This document shows positions 24,466 to 32,814 of a stretch of 64,000 bases of DNA, one piece after another. The notes beneath the pieces are model-generated. The model was not told where the DNA came from and did no database searches. It saw only the letters and a list, made by a program, of their open reading frames with translations. This stretch comes from Catenovulum sediminis. GTDB lineage: Bacteria > Pseudomonadota > Gammaproteobacteria > Enterobacterales > Alteromonadaceae. The position numbers and the translations under genes are program-made. Numbering within the stretch: position 1 is the first letter of the stretch; each line of letters opens with the position of its first letter. The stretch covers positions 1,426,001 through 1,490,000 of the forward strand of contig NZ_CP041660.1 in the NCBI RefSeq assembly GCF_007289895.1, given 5' to 3'.

Positions 24466-26082
24466 ATGACTACACTTGCACATCAAATTATAGAGCTAGG
24501 CGTTAGATTGCGCATGGAAGGCAAGCTAGTAGAGCGCGCATCCTTCAGTGATCTAGCACCGCCAGACAAACTATCAGAATGTATCAGAATTTGGCAGGAT
24601 TTTGTTAGCCAACCACCTGAAAACCAGCAAACGCAACTAAACTGCCGATTAACCGATAGTTTAAACTCTGCCTTTAGCGATATCATCCAACAGGTAGAGC
24701 AGCATACGCTACTCTCACAAAAACAAGCAGAACAAAGACTTGAAGCATTAAACCTAGCTTTAAATGAATATAAAAGCGAATCATTTGCTCAACAGAGCGA
24801 TTTAACACAACAAATTCACGAGCTAAAACAACAACTAAAACACCTCAAAACGCAACAGAATGAAAAACAACAAGATTATGATCTGCTTTACTCACAGGCA
24901 GAACAAAGCCGCCACTTATTAGATCAAAAAGAAGAAGAAAATCGGACTTTATGGCGACGTTTAAAAGATCAAACCACTGAAGTAGATGAGCTTAAATCAC
25001 AACTCAGTGAAATATTAGCCGAGCAAGCACAAAACAAAGAAGGGTTAACCCGCCAACACTTACAACATGAAAACGAGTTGGTCGAACAACTTAACAGAAA
25101 AAGTGAACTGCTAAATGAGCAATATCAGCAAGTTAGAACGGCGCAGTCACAGATTAGACTGTTAAATGAAACCATTACGACTTTGCAATCTTCGGCGGTT
25201 GAACAAACAACTAAAAATAACAAAGAATTAGAAAAGCTTAGAGCTTTAAATGAAGAGTTACAAGCAACACAACAGGCACTAGAAAAAGATCTCGAACAGT
25301 CTCAACAAAAACATATTGTGCAACAAGAACACTATGATAATGAACTTAATCAATATAAAACCAAAGTGATACAACTCACTGGCAAACTAGAGCGTGAACA
25401 ACACAGCGCGCAACAAGAACAACACAGACTAGAAAATCACAACAAACAACTCGTTGCCAAAGTCACACAACTGAATGATAAGCTAGCTGACATCCAACAA
25501 GAGCTAAACTATAAATCTAGCCTACTATTAGAAAGTGAAGCTCAAATTCAGCAACTACATAGCGAATACAGACGTCAACTAGAACAAACTCAGCAGCAAA
25601 ATGAGCGTAAACTAGAACAACTTAGCTACCAACTACAAGAACAAGAAAAACAACTGCTCCGTTCTCAGAAAAAAGTAGATGAGCTTAATTTCGAGCTCGA
25701 AAAACAAGCAGAGCACTATCAAGAATACCAAAATACCCAGCAAACTGAATATGCGGCAATTAAAGAATCGTTAAAACATCTAGAAGCGCAAAATAAAGAA
25801 TATAAACAACAAAAACAAAAGCTAGATTTAGATCTACAAAATAAACAAGCTGAAATAGCCGCCGCCAATAGTAAAATATTGCAACAACAAAACAAATATA
25901 AAAAAGACGACGATAAAGCCCGAGAAATAATTAAGGCACTGCGTGAAGAATTGCATCAATACAAAGAAATGTATTTACAACTGCAACATGACAGCCAAGA
26001 ACAACTCACCGAATACAAACTGAAATTTGAATATGCCGAGAAAAAACTTAAGCAAATAACCGAGGCTGAAGATGCCACCTAA
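24466..26082 (+). CDS. Long coiled-coil protein, function unknown
   Basis: A 538-aa soluble protein. The first ~80 residues look globular (MTTLAHQIIELGVRLRMEGK, SFSDLAPPDKLSECIRIW). From about residue 85 to the end it is nearly continuous Gln/Glu/Lys/Leu-rich heptad sequence, predicted as one long coiled coil. No signal peptide or membrane helix and no catalytic motif is visible. The N-terminal segment may be a recognisable small domain, but I cannot name it. It overlaps the DUF2007 gene by 11 bp, so the two are probably co-expressed. Confidence 0.75.
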   Translation: MTTLAHQIIELGVRLRMEGKLVERASFSDLAPPDKLSECIRIWQDFVSQPPENQQTQLNCRLTDSLNSAFSDIIQQVEQHTLLSQKQAEQRLEALNLALNEYKSESFAQQSDLTQQIHELKQQLKHLKTQQNEKQQDYDLLYSQAEQSRHLLDQKEEENRTLWRRLKDQTTEVDELKSQLSEILAEQAQNKEGLTRQHLQHENELVEQLNRKSELLNEQYQQVRTAQSQIRLLNETITTLQSSAVEQTTKNNKELEKLRALNEELQATQQALEKDLEQSQQKHIVQQEHYDNELNQYKTKVIQLTGKLEREQHSAQQEQHRLENHNKQLVAKVTQLNDKLADIQQELNYKSSLLLESEAQIQQLHSEYRRQLEQTQQQNERKLEQLSYQLQEQEKQLLRSQKKVDELNFELEKQAEHYQEYQNTQQTEYAAIKESLKHLEAQNKEYKQQKQKLDLDLQNKQAEIAAANSKILQQQNKYKKDDDKAREIIKALREELHQYKEMYLQLQHDSQEQLTEYKLKFEYAEKKLKQITEAEDAT

Positions 26083-26395
26083 AGAGCATAAATTGGTATA
26101 TCAGGCACAAAATAATTTGCAGGCACATTGCATTAAAGGCATGCTAGCGCAAATCGGAATTGAAGCCGTACTAAACAACGAAGTTTTATCAGGCGCTTTG
26201 GGCGAGTTACCTGTCGATATCAATACAGAAATTTATGTGTACCATACGCAATTTTATCGAGCATCCAAAGCCATTCAAGGATTTGAACTCAATTCAGAGC
26301 CTGACTGGCAGTGTAAAAACTGTCATGAAATAAACGCTGCTAGTTTTGAAATATGCTGGCACTGCAGTACAGAACATAACCCAACAGATAATTAG
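26072..26395 (+). CDS. DUF2007 domain protein with C-terminal zinc ribbon
   Basis: A 107-aa protein: residues ~5-70 resemble DUF2007 (LVYQAQNNLQAHCIKGMLAQ, GIEAVLNNEVLSGALGELP), a small fold proposed to act in signal transduction. Residues ~76-100 form a zinc ribbon of the CKNCHEINAASFEICWHC type (two CxxC pairs). Overlaps the coiled-coil gene upstream and precedes the DUF416 gene by 5 bp. Confidence 0.82.
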   Translation: MPPKEHKLVYQAQNNLQAHCIKGMLAQIGIEAVLNNEVLSGALGELPVDINTEIYVYHTQFYRASKAIQGFELNSEPDWQCKNCHEINAASFEICWHCSTEHNPTDN

Positions 26396-26400
26396 AGATA

Positions 26401-27012
26401 ATGAAAAAACCTTCTACTTTTGCGCGCATCAGAGCCTTAACGAGCCTTCAACAAATTGTATTTAACCAAATGCTCATCGAAAGAATGCTACCGAACTACC
26501 AGTTATTTAGTGAAATTAGTGAACAAGGCGATTACAAAGTTTTACATCATGCCAATGAATTGATTTGGCAGCGGGTCTACAACAGTAAATTTAAAATTGA
26601 TATCAACTTACAACAAGAAAAAGTGGAACAACAAATTCCGCAACAAGCAGAATCAGACAGTATTGGCCTCTATGCCGCGATAGATGCGGGCATGGCGCTG
26701 GTTGCAAACTTATCATTATTGGCAAAAGATAATGAATTTAAAAATAAAGAAGTCACTTTACCCTCTTTATTATCACAAGCGACAATTGAACGTTTATTGA
26801 TCACCACGGCAGAAGTTGAACATAGCCAAGAAGCTTTGCATCATCCGCATATGATGTGGGAAATCGAAACGCAAAACGAGTTTTTAGACGAAGTTGAAAA
26901 AATTAACAAGTTTGATAAAGCAAAATGTCAGCAGCTTAGAAAACTTGCTAAACAGGAAGGTGTGACAAATCTAGGGATTGAAATTGAACCTTCTAACATA
27001 ACCGCTGAATAA
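26401..27012 (+). CDS. DUF416 (YjaG) family protein
   Basis: A 203-aa soluble protein of the YjaG/DUF416 family. Characteristic segments are QQIVFNQMLIERMLPNYQLF, NELIWQRVYN and GLYAAIDAGMALVANLSLL in the first half. Function is unknown. It is the last gene of the yihI-to-DUF416 run and is followed by a terminator; it is convergent with the HDOD gene. Confidence 0.85.
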   Translation: MKKPSTFARIRALTSLQQIVFNQMLIERMLPNYQLFSEISEQGDYKVLHHANELIWQRVYNSKFKIDINLQQEKVEQQIPQQAESDSIGLYAAIDAGMALVANLSLLAKDNEFKNKEVTLPSLLSQATIERLLITTAEVEHSQEALHHPHMMWEIETQNEFLDEVEKINKFDKAKCQQLRKLAKQEGVTNLGIEIEPSNITAE

Positions 27013-27022
27013 CTGTATGCAT

Positions 27023-27045
27023 AAAAGCACGAATACTTGCTTTTT
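27023..27045 (+). terminator. Terminator between DUF416 and HDOD genes
   Basis: AAAAGCA (27023-27029) pairs with TGCTTTT (27038-27044), ending in five T residues on the plus strand; the A-run on the other side lets it work in both directions. Confidence 0.7.
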
Positions 27046-27055
27046 GTAGATAGCT

Positions 27056-28309
27056 CTAATTTCTGCGACACCACCCCAAGAGCGTATAGACAGACATGGC
27101 TCTGAAATCTTGCGCTCTTAAAAATTGTAAACTGCTATTATCCATTCGATATTTCTTAAGAAAATCGACAACATGCTCGTTATTGTCTAATTTAACAGTA
27201 CTGATATAACGATACTGAGCAAATGCTCTAGCACGCATGATAATGGCAGTGCAGGCTGCATCTGAGGTGTTTTTGGGATCCATCTCCGCTTCAGAAAAAA
27301 CATCAAGTATGAGTGCTGCGGGTAAATGGGAAAAATTAAACGCATCAATCGTTTTGGGCAAAGCGATGTTGGCTAATTGCATTAAATTAATAAATACATC
27401 CGTGCTTGGCAAATACTCATCTATCGTTTGGCTGCGAAAGTCACTTTGTCGCTGATTAGCGATTTGCATACTGGCAGTTAAAGCTTCTTTCCCTAAAACG
27501 GCGAGCATATTCATAAACATTAATTCTGAAAATGTACTGACACTGGCTAACCATGCCACCTTATAAGCATCTGCTCTTTTGCTTTTGCGTGCGAGCAAAT
27601 AAGCACACATATTGACCGTTTGCTGATAGCGCATAAACCGTTGCCACTGTGACTGCATATACCCTTTATGGCTTTGTGCAAGGTACTGAGTCAACAGCTC
27701 AGGCAATAATAAACAAGTGCCTTCGACATTAAGCAGGTTGATTGCTTTTTTTAAATCGTTTGCTTCCGGGGTTTTAAACGTTGCTCTGAATTCAGCTTCA
27801 TTGACAAATTTGATAATCGCACTAGAGAGCCAGCGACAAGGCTCAATAACAGATGTTAAACCAGTGACAGACATACGGTCGTCTCCAACAACGGAAAATA
27901 TCCGCTTTAAATGCCCCATGTCTTGGCTACTGCAAAAATATTTGAGAGGTTGAGTCAGTGCATTTTCTAACTGCTTCTCTAACAGCAGATCAACACTTTT
28001 GAAGACAGCTTGTTTTTTGTCTCGAATAGAGTCTTTGGCGAATTGTCGTTTTATCAATGCATCTTTTTCAACTTCCAATAGAACTCGATTAAGCTCTTCT
28101 TCAAATCGCCTTTGCTCTTCATGCAATCGTTCTTGTGCATTGCCTTCTGCTAATACCTGATAAAATATCTTTTCTGCAGACATACAAAAAGGCGCTATCT
28201 GGTCTCTTTGCTTATAGCTTAACCGCACATGTAATTTACGTTTCAGTTCAAGCTCACCTAGTGGTGTTGATAAATCTCCTTCAAATGGAAGGTCCTGCAA
28301 AAACGACAT
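27056..28309 (-). CDS. HDOD domain protein
   Basis: A 417-aa cytosolic protein. An N-terminal helical region (~1-105, rich in Glu/Arg) precedes an HDOD domain (~110-320), an HD-like fold without the metal-binding HD pair, usually linked to signalling. Segments typical of this class include SVTGLTSVIEPCRWLSSAIIKF, MCAYLLARKSKRADAYKVAWLASVSTFSEL-like helix runs and FNFSHLPAALIL. No GGDEF, EAL or HD-GYP domain is attached. Specific role unknown. Confidence 0.72.
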   Translation of the reverse strand: MSFLQDLPFEGDLSTPLGELELKRKLHVRLSYKQRDQIAPFCMSAEKIFYQVLAEGNAQERLHEEQRRFEEELNRVLLEVEKDALIKRQFAKDSIRDKKQAVFKSVDLLLEKQLENALTQPLKYFCSSQDMGHLKRIFSVVGDDRMSVTGLTSVIEPCRWLSSAIIKFVNEAEFRATFKTPEANDLKKAINLLNVEGTCLLLPELLTQYLAQSHKGYMQSQWQRFMRYQQTVNMCAYLLARKSKRADAYKVAWLASVSTFSELMFMNMLAVLGKEALTASMQIANQRQSDFRSQTIDEYLPSTDVFINLMQLANIALPKTIDAFNFSHLPAALILDVFSEAEMDPKNTSDAACTAIIMRARAFAQYRYISTVKLDNNEHVVDFLKKYRMDNSSLQFLRAQDFRAMSVYTLLGWCRRN

Positions 28310-28386
28310 AGTTACTACTCAATATCAATAATCCGTCACATTTCCTTAATCTAACCGAAAAAACAGAATAAAAAAAGAACAAAAAA

Positions 28387-28758
28387 TTAATTTAAAATTA
28401 ACAATTTTATTATTTTTTTAGCTTCTGAGCATATTTCAATTAATTTATCGTCAGGAAAAACAGGATGATATAAGATTCTTTCACGACAATACTTATTCTC
28501 AAAGTGAACCAATGCGTCGGTACTTCTGGTAATAAATTTAAGGTGATATTGCTCTTCACTGGGCCAGTCTTTCATCTTGTGAGAAAAACGATTGACTAAA
28601 TCTCGAGCAGCAGGTTTTTTCGATTGACTGGTCGTTTCAGTGGCGATCCCCATAATTTCATTTATGATTCTTTGTTTATATGAATGAAACTCAGGCTGTT
28701 GCCAAATGTAAAAAACAGTCGCCAACACTACAGTCCAGAAAAGTAGTTTCTTCAACAT
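28387..28758 (-). CDS. Small membrane-anchored protein, unknown
   Basis: A 123-aa protein with an N-terminal hydrophobic segment (~5-20, LLFWTVVLATVFYIW) that is either a signal anchor or an uncleaved signal peptide, then a charged extracytoplasmic region containing two Cys residues (CRERIL, ICSEAKK) that could form a disulfide. I do not recognise the family. It lies 77 bp upstream of the HDOD gene on the same strand. Confidence 0.6.
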   Translation of the reverse strand: MLKKLLFWTVVLATVFYIWQQPEFHSYKQRIINEIMGIATETTSQSKKPAARDLVNRFSHKMKDWPSEEQYHLKFITRSTDALVHFENKYCRERILYHPVFPDDKLIEICSEAKKIIKLLILN

Positions 28759-28879
28759 AATTGATCCAACTCATATTAATATAAAATTACTTACAATTAG
28801 CTTAGCCTGATGGCTTTACTTAAGGCTATACTATAAGTCCTTGAATACAAAATTAGTTCAGCGGATAAATCAATTTTAT

Positions 28880-30310
28880 ATGACTGATGAAATTAAAATA
28901 AAATCAGACACCTCTCCAGTTAAGATCCAACCGGCAAAATCTTCCCGCAACCAAACATCTCCGTCAGGCAAAAGAATATATATGCGAGCTGTACAAGGTG
29001 TTTACCAAACAGTGCGAAGGCGTATGGGGATATTTTTTATGGCCGCGTTTATGTTGCTACCTTGGATACAATATCAAGGTAAGCAAGCTATATTGCTAGA
29101 CGTCACCAATCAAGAATTCAACATATTTGCCGTCACCTTATGGCCGCAAGATTTAATGTTCTTAGTTTGGATATTAATTATAGCGGCATTTGCACTCTTT
29201 TTTGTTACTGCGTTTTTAGGTCGAGTTTGGTGCGGCTATATGTGTCCACAAACGGTCTGGACGTTTATTTTCATCTGGTTTGAAGAAAAAATAGAAGGTA
29301 CGCGCCACCAGCGCATGAAATTAGATGAACAAGCGATGAGTGCACAAAAGTTTTCCAAAAAAGCACTGAAACATTTTTGCTGGATCCTATTCAGCTTGCA
29401 TACCAGCTTAACGTTTATCGGTTATTTTACCGATATTAGTCAGCTTTATATCGATTTTTTCACTTTTTCTGCCAGTTTTGCGGTTACCTTGTGGGTGCTT
29501 TTTTTCACATTCTGTACCTATGGTAACGCGGGCTGGATGCGCGAAATAATGTGTACTCACATTTGTCCATATGCCAGATTTCAGTCTGCCATGTTTGATA
29601 AAGACACTTTCACCGTATCTTACAATGCTGAACGAGGCGAAAAACGCGGCCCCCGCTCTCGTAAAGCCGATCCTGCCAAATTAGGATTGGGTGACTGTAT
29701 TGATTGCAACTTATGTGTACAAGTGTGCCCTACCGGTATTGATATTCGTAACGGCCTGCAATACGAATGTATTAACTGCGGAGCATGTATTGATGCTTGT
29801 GACGGTGTTATGGATAAAATGGGCTACCAAAAAGGCCTGATCAGCTATACCACAGAGCGGCAATTAAACGGCGGTAAAACACAGGTTTTAAGATTTAAGC
29901 TGATTGCATACGCTATTGTATTAGCCGTCATGACGACACTTTTTGCTAACGCTTTATATAGCAGAAAACCTTTTGATTTGGACATTATTAGAGACCGCAA
30001 TCAATTGTTTCGCGAGAACTTTAACGGCCATATTGAAAACACATATACTTTAAAAATAATGAACAAATCGCAAAGCGCAGCGGTTTATGATCTCACTACA
30101 ACTGAATTAGCAGACAAAACACAATGGATTGGTGCACAACAAATAGAAGTTGCTGCCGGTGATGTTGCAAACCTGCCGGTTAGCTTGGTCGTTGACCCAG
30201 CATTATTAAGTGAGCCGGTAACTGACTTTTATTTCAAGATTACAATGAAACCGGTCGGTGAAAAACCGATAACCTTGTATGAAGAAAGTCGATTTTTCAA
30301 TCGCTTGTAA
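28880..30310 (+). CDS. ccoG: Cytochrome c oxidase accessory protein CcoG (RdxA/FixG)
   Basis: Membrane 4Fe-4S protein needed for copper handling in cbb3 oxidase assembly. About 476 aa with five membrane helices, the GRVWCGYMCPQTVW segment, MCTHICPYARFQ, and two ferredoxin clusters in CIDCNLCVQVCPTGIDI and CINCGACIDAC. A C-terminal Ig-like FixG domain follows a membrane helix near residue 360. ATG at 28880 is preferred over TTG at 28841; neither has a strong ribosome-binding site. ccoNOPQ genes are not in the window. Confidence 0.93.
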   Translation: MTDEIKIKSDTSPVKIQPAKSSRNQTSPSGKRIYMRAVQGVYQTVRRRMGIFFMAAFMLLPWIQYQGKQAILLDVTNQEFNIFAVTLWPQDLMFLVWILIIAAFALFFVTAFLGRVWCGYMCPQTVWTFIFIWFEEKIEGTRHQRMKLDEQAMSAQKFSKKALKHFCWILFSLHTSLTFIGYFTDISQLYIDFFTFSASFAVTLWVLFFTFCTYGNAGWMREIMCTHICPYARFQSAMFDKDTFTVSYNAERGEKRGPRSRKADPAKLGLGDCIDCNLCVQVCPTGIDIRNGLQYECINCGACIDACDGVMDKMGYQKGLISYTTERQLNGGKTQVLRFKLIAYAIVLAVMTTLFANALYSRKPFDLDIIRDRNQLFRENFNGHIENTYTLKIMNKSQSAAVYDLTTTELADKTQWIGAQQIEVAAGDVANLPVSLVVDPALLSEPVTDFYFKITMKPVGEKPITLYEESRFFNRL

Positions 30311-30320
30311 GTCACGCCAT

Positions 30321-30358
30321 ACCCAATGATATCGGATTGAACATTGATATCATTGGGT
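30321..30358. terminator. Bidirectional terminator-like inverted repeat
   Basis: ACCCAATGATATC (30321-30333) and GATATCATTGGGT (30346-30358) form a perfect 13-bp stem between convergent ccoG and a small membrane-protein gene. Confidence 0.65.
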
Positions 30359-30384
30359 TAATTGAGCATTAAACTGCTTAAGGC

Positions 30385-30585
30385 TTAACCTTGCTTTTTA
30401 TTGCTTTCGTTTTTTACACGGCGACTGCGCCAAAAACTAATCCCCTTCACCACGACAGCAGCAAAAAGCAACCAAAATACAGCATGGTAAACAGCATGCG
30501 CCGTCCCTTCCATAGCGTGATCAGGGTGCGCCAAAAGCTGAGTACTAAAGAGCGCCATTAAAACAACTAATACTGAACGAAACAT
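30385..30585 (-). CDS. Small His-containing membrane protein
   Basis: A 66-aa protein with a signal peptide (LVVLMALFSTQLLA) followed by a short His-rich stretch HPDHAMEGTAHAVYH, one membrane helix (FWLLFAAVVVKGISFW) and a basic tail. The arrangement suggests an envelope protein with its His-rich part outside the cytoplasm. I do not recognise the family. It lies just downstream of ureG on the same strand, separated by a hairpin. Confidence 0.65.
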   Translation of the reverse strand: MFRSVLVVLMALFSTQLLAHPDHAMEGTAHAVYHAVFWLLFAAVVVKGISFWRSRRVKNESNKKQG

Positions 30586-30609
30586 AATATTTCCCCTAAA
30601 AATTGATTT

Positions 30610-30640
30610 GTTACCCTATTCTGCACGCAATTAGGGTAAC
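30610..30640 (-). terminator. Terminator-like hairpin downstream of ureG
   Basis: GTTACCCTA (30610-30618) pairs with TAGGGTAAC (30632-30640). On the minus strand it is followed by AAATCAATTTTT, consistent with an end for the urease transcript. Confidence 0.5.
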
Positions 30641-30686
30641 TTAAAACGATATTATACGACAGATAAACGCCTTGACGATGTAACGA

Positions 30687-31310
30687 TTAAGCTGACTTAG
30701 CAATATTTAACATGCCTTCTGTTTCAATAAAGCGAATGATCTCATCCAAGCCTTTTTGCGCTTTTAAATTACTAAAGATAAAAGGTTTTTCACCACGCAT
30801 TTTTTTCGCATCGCGATCCATGACTTCTAACGATGCACCTACGTATTCAGCAATATCTATTTTATTAATTATCAATAAATCAGATTTAGTAATACCCGGC
30901 CCACCTTTACGTGGAATTTTATCGCCTGCTGATACATCGATTACATAGATGGTCAAATCAGATAACTCAGGGCTAAAGGTTGCGCTAAGGTTATCCCCAC
31001 CGCTTTCAACCAAAACAAAATCTAACTCACCATGGCGCTTTTGCAATTCATCAATTGCCGCTAAATTCATTGATGCATCTTCACGAATGGCAGTATGCGG
31101 ACAACCGCCTGTTTCTACGCCCAGTATGCGGTCTGAGTCTAATGCATTATTGCGTGTTAAAAATTCAGCATCTTCTTTGGTGTAAATATCATTGGTGACA
31201 ACCGCCATATTGTATTTATCACGTAGCGCTGAGCATAATTCACGTAATAAGGCTGTTTTACCAGAACCAACCGGACCACCAACGCCTATTCTTAATGTTT
31301 GTTTTTTCAT
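30687..31310 (-). CDS. ureG: Urease accessory GTPase UreG
   Basis: SIMIBI-class GTPase that drives nickel insertion into urease with UreD, UreF and UreE. 207 aa, with P-loop [12 protein letters not shown] near the N-terminus, [16 protein letters not shown] (CPH metal site), [18 protein letters not shown] and guanine-specificity segment INKIDIAE. It lacks the His-rich N-terminal tail some UreG proteins have. The gene is separated from ureF by about 340 bp filled with REP-like palindromes. Confidence 0.97.
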   Translation of the reverse strand: MKKQTLRIGVGGPVGSGKTALLRELCSALRDKYNMAVVTNDIYTKEDAEFLTRNNALDSDRILGVETGGCPHTAIREDASMNLAAIDELQKRHGELDFVLVESGGDNLSATFSPELSDLTIYVIDVSAGDKIPRKGGPGITKSDLLIINKIDIAEYVGASLEVMDRDAKKMRGEKPFIFSNLKAQKGLDEIIRFIETEGMLNIAKSA

Positions 31311-31357
31311 AGTGTCTCCAAATTTTACTGTAATTTTTTAGCGTCGAGCTAAAACCT

Positions 31358-31644
31358 TTGTCGGGCTAAAGCCACGACCTACATTTCGAGCTACGAGCTT
31401 TGAGCTACGAGCTGTGTAGGTCGTCCTTTAGGGCGACAACCTGCGTTAACGCCTAAAGTAGCGCTAAACTGACCCGATCTAAAATCTTTTGTCGGGCTAA
31501 AGCCGCGACCTACATTTCGAGCTTTGAGCCGATTGTCGGGCTAAAGCCGCGACCTACATTTCGAGTTTCGAACCGATTGTCGGGCTGAAGCCACGACCTA
31601 CATTTCAAGCTGCGAGCTGTGTAGGTCGTCCTTTAGGGCGACAA
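31358..31644. repeat. Cluster of six REP-like palindromes between ureF and ureG
   Basis: Four copies of TTGTCGGGCTAAAGCC(A/G)CGACCTACA (31358-31383, 31489-31514, 31533-31558, 31577-31602; one with G in place of the second A) and two copies of the related inverted form TGTAGGTCGTCCTTTAGGGCGACAA (31415-31439, 31620-31644). Each unit folds into a hairpin, and read from the other strand carries GTAG next to the palindrome, the layout of RAYT-mobilised REP elements. Units 1/2 and 5/6 are convergent, joined by CGAGCT-rich spacers. This explains the gene-free stretch 31311-31652. Confidence 0.85.
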
Positions 31645-31652
31645 CCTGCGTT

Positions 31653-32363
31653 TTATGATCGAAACAATCGGCTGTATTGCGTTTCGTGCCAAGCGCTTGC
31701 CATCGCGAGTGCGGGTAAACTCGCACCAACCTCATCGATATCTGTTTGTTTCGCAATTAATGTGGCTTGTTCAACCCATTCGCTTAATTCAAACATTAAA
31801 TTTTGCGCCTGTGTTTGCCCAAGCGGTATCAATTTAGTCCCGGCTGCAACCTGATTTTCAATAAACGCCCAACAAAACCCTGTAGCGGCGGATTCTGCAT
31901 CAATTTGCCAGCAATAAGCGGCAAGCGCAAAAGCAGATACAAAACTAATTTCAGACCAGTTATCAACCTCAGCCAATGCCTCGCCAAACTCGATATTTTG
32001 CTGTTTTAATAATCGGATAAGTGCCTTACCCATCGCCAAATCAGCCATTCGCAGCTCTGCACTTTCACGGCACGCAATAATCAGTTGGTTTAAACGCTTT
32101 AATTCAACAAAGTCATCTGCTGCTAAACACGCAATCTGAGCATGCAACACGGGTAAATCTGTTTGCGCTAGAGCATGCAGCAAATTAAGCTGAATCCAGT
32201 CTTTGGCGCTTTCTACATTTTTTACCCATGCCAGTTCAACGGCATACTCCAAACCTTGCGAAAAAGAATAACCGCCAACAGGTAAACCCGCACTACATAA
32301 CTGCAATAAACGGGTTAACTTAAGGCTGTTAGTGGCTGTGTGAATGGGCTGAATGTCCGCCAT
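31653..32363 (-). CDS. ureF: Urease accessory protein UreF
   Basis: All-helical protein that bridges UreG to the urease-UreD complex during nickel activation. About 236 aa from the ATG at 32363 (MADIQPIH), preferred over an upstream TTG at 32384. The family segment LQLCSAGLPVGGYSFSQGLE is near the N-terminus. It overlaps the 3' end of ureE by 35 bp, so the two are coupled. Confidence 0.94.
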   Translation of the reverse strand: MADIQPIHTATNSLKLTRLLQLCSAGLPVGGYSFSQGLEYAVELAWVKNVESAKDWIQLNLLHALAQTDLPVLHAQIACLAADDFVELKRLNQLIIACRESAELRMADLAMGKALIRLLKQQNIEFGEALAEVDNWSEISFVSAFALAAYCWQIDAESAATGFCWAFIENQVAAGTKLIPLGQTQAQNLMFELSEWVEQATLIAKQTDIDEVGASLPALAMASAWHETQYSRLFRS

Positions 32364-32778
32364 AAGCTCCACTTTCTGGTTCAAAAACTGCGGCTTTATC
32401 CGAGGTGGTTAAACCATACATTTCAACCAACTCTTTTAATACATGATCGGGTTTAAAACGCACCCAGCGCTCACCTACTTGCAATACGGTATGGCGATTA
32501 CCCAAGTGATAACAAATTTTGCTAAACGTTAACCAATCGTCAGTGCTTGCCGTAATAACAGGTTCATCCGCGCCTTTAACTTCAATCAGCTGACCACATT
32601 CTGTTTTTAACACTTCACCCACTTTTAACGGATGCCCACGTTCAACAAAAATACCGACATCCTGTCCGTTATCTGTTTTTGTTTTAATACGCGCTTTTTG
32701 TCGCGTATCGTGATCCAAAGTAATGCTATCCTGCACTGCTTGATGTACATGTGACAGCCTTTGATACACTTGTAACAT
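32329..32778 (-). CDS. ureE: Urease accessory metallochaperone UreE
   Basis: Nickel-binding chaperone, 149 aa, with an N-terminal peptide-binding domain (LDHDTRQKARIKTKTDNG, FVERGHPLKVGEVL) and a C-terminal metal domain (YHLGNRHTVLQVGE, with the conserved His). The His-rich tail GGHSAHSHSH is a typical nickel-binding extension. It lies 36 bp after ureC and overlaps ureF. Confidence 0.96.
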   Translation of the reverse strand: MLQVYQRLSHVHQAVQDSITLDHDTRQKARIKTKTDNGQDVGIFVERGHPLKVGEVLKTECGQLIEVKGADEPVITASTDDWLTFSKICYHLGNRHTVLQVGERWVRFKPDHVLKELVEMYGLTTSDKAAVFEPESGAYGGHSAHSHSH

Positions 32779-32814
32779 TTACTACCTCTGCCTTAAAACG
32801 GGTGAAAAAGTTTT

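Noticed and set aside
24466-26082. SMC/MukB-like or chromosome-segregation protein
   Set aside because: No Walker A/B or ABC signature motif; only coiled coil with a small N-terminal region.
31311-31652. CRISPR array
   Set aside because: Repeats occur in both orientations with spacers of very unequal length and self-similar sequence, and there are no cas genes; REP-like palindromes explain it.
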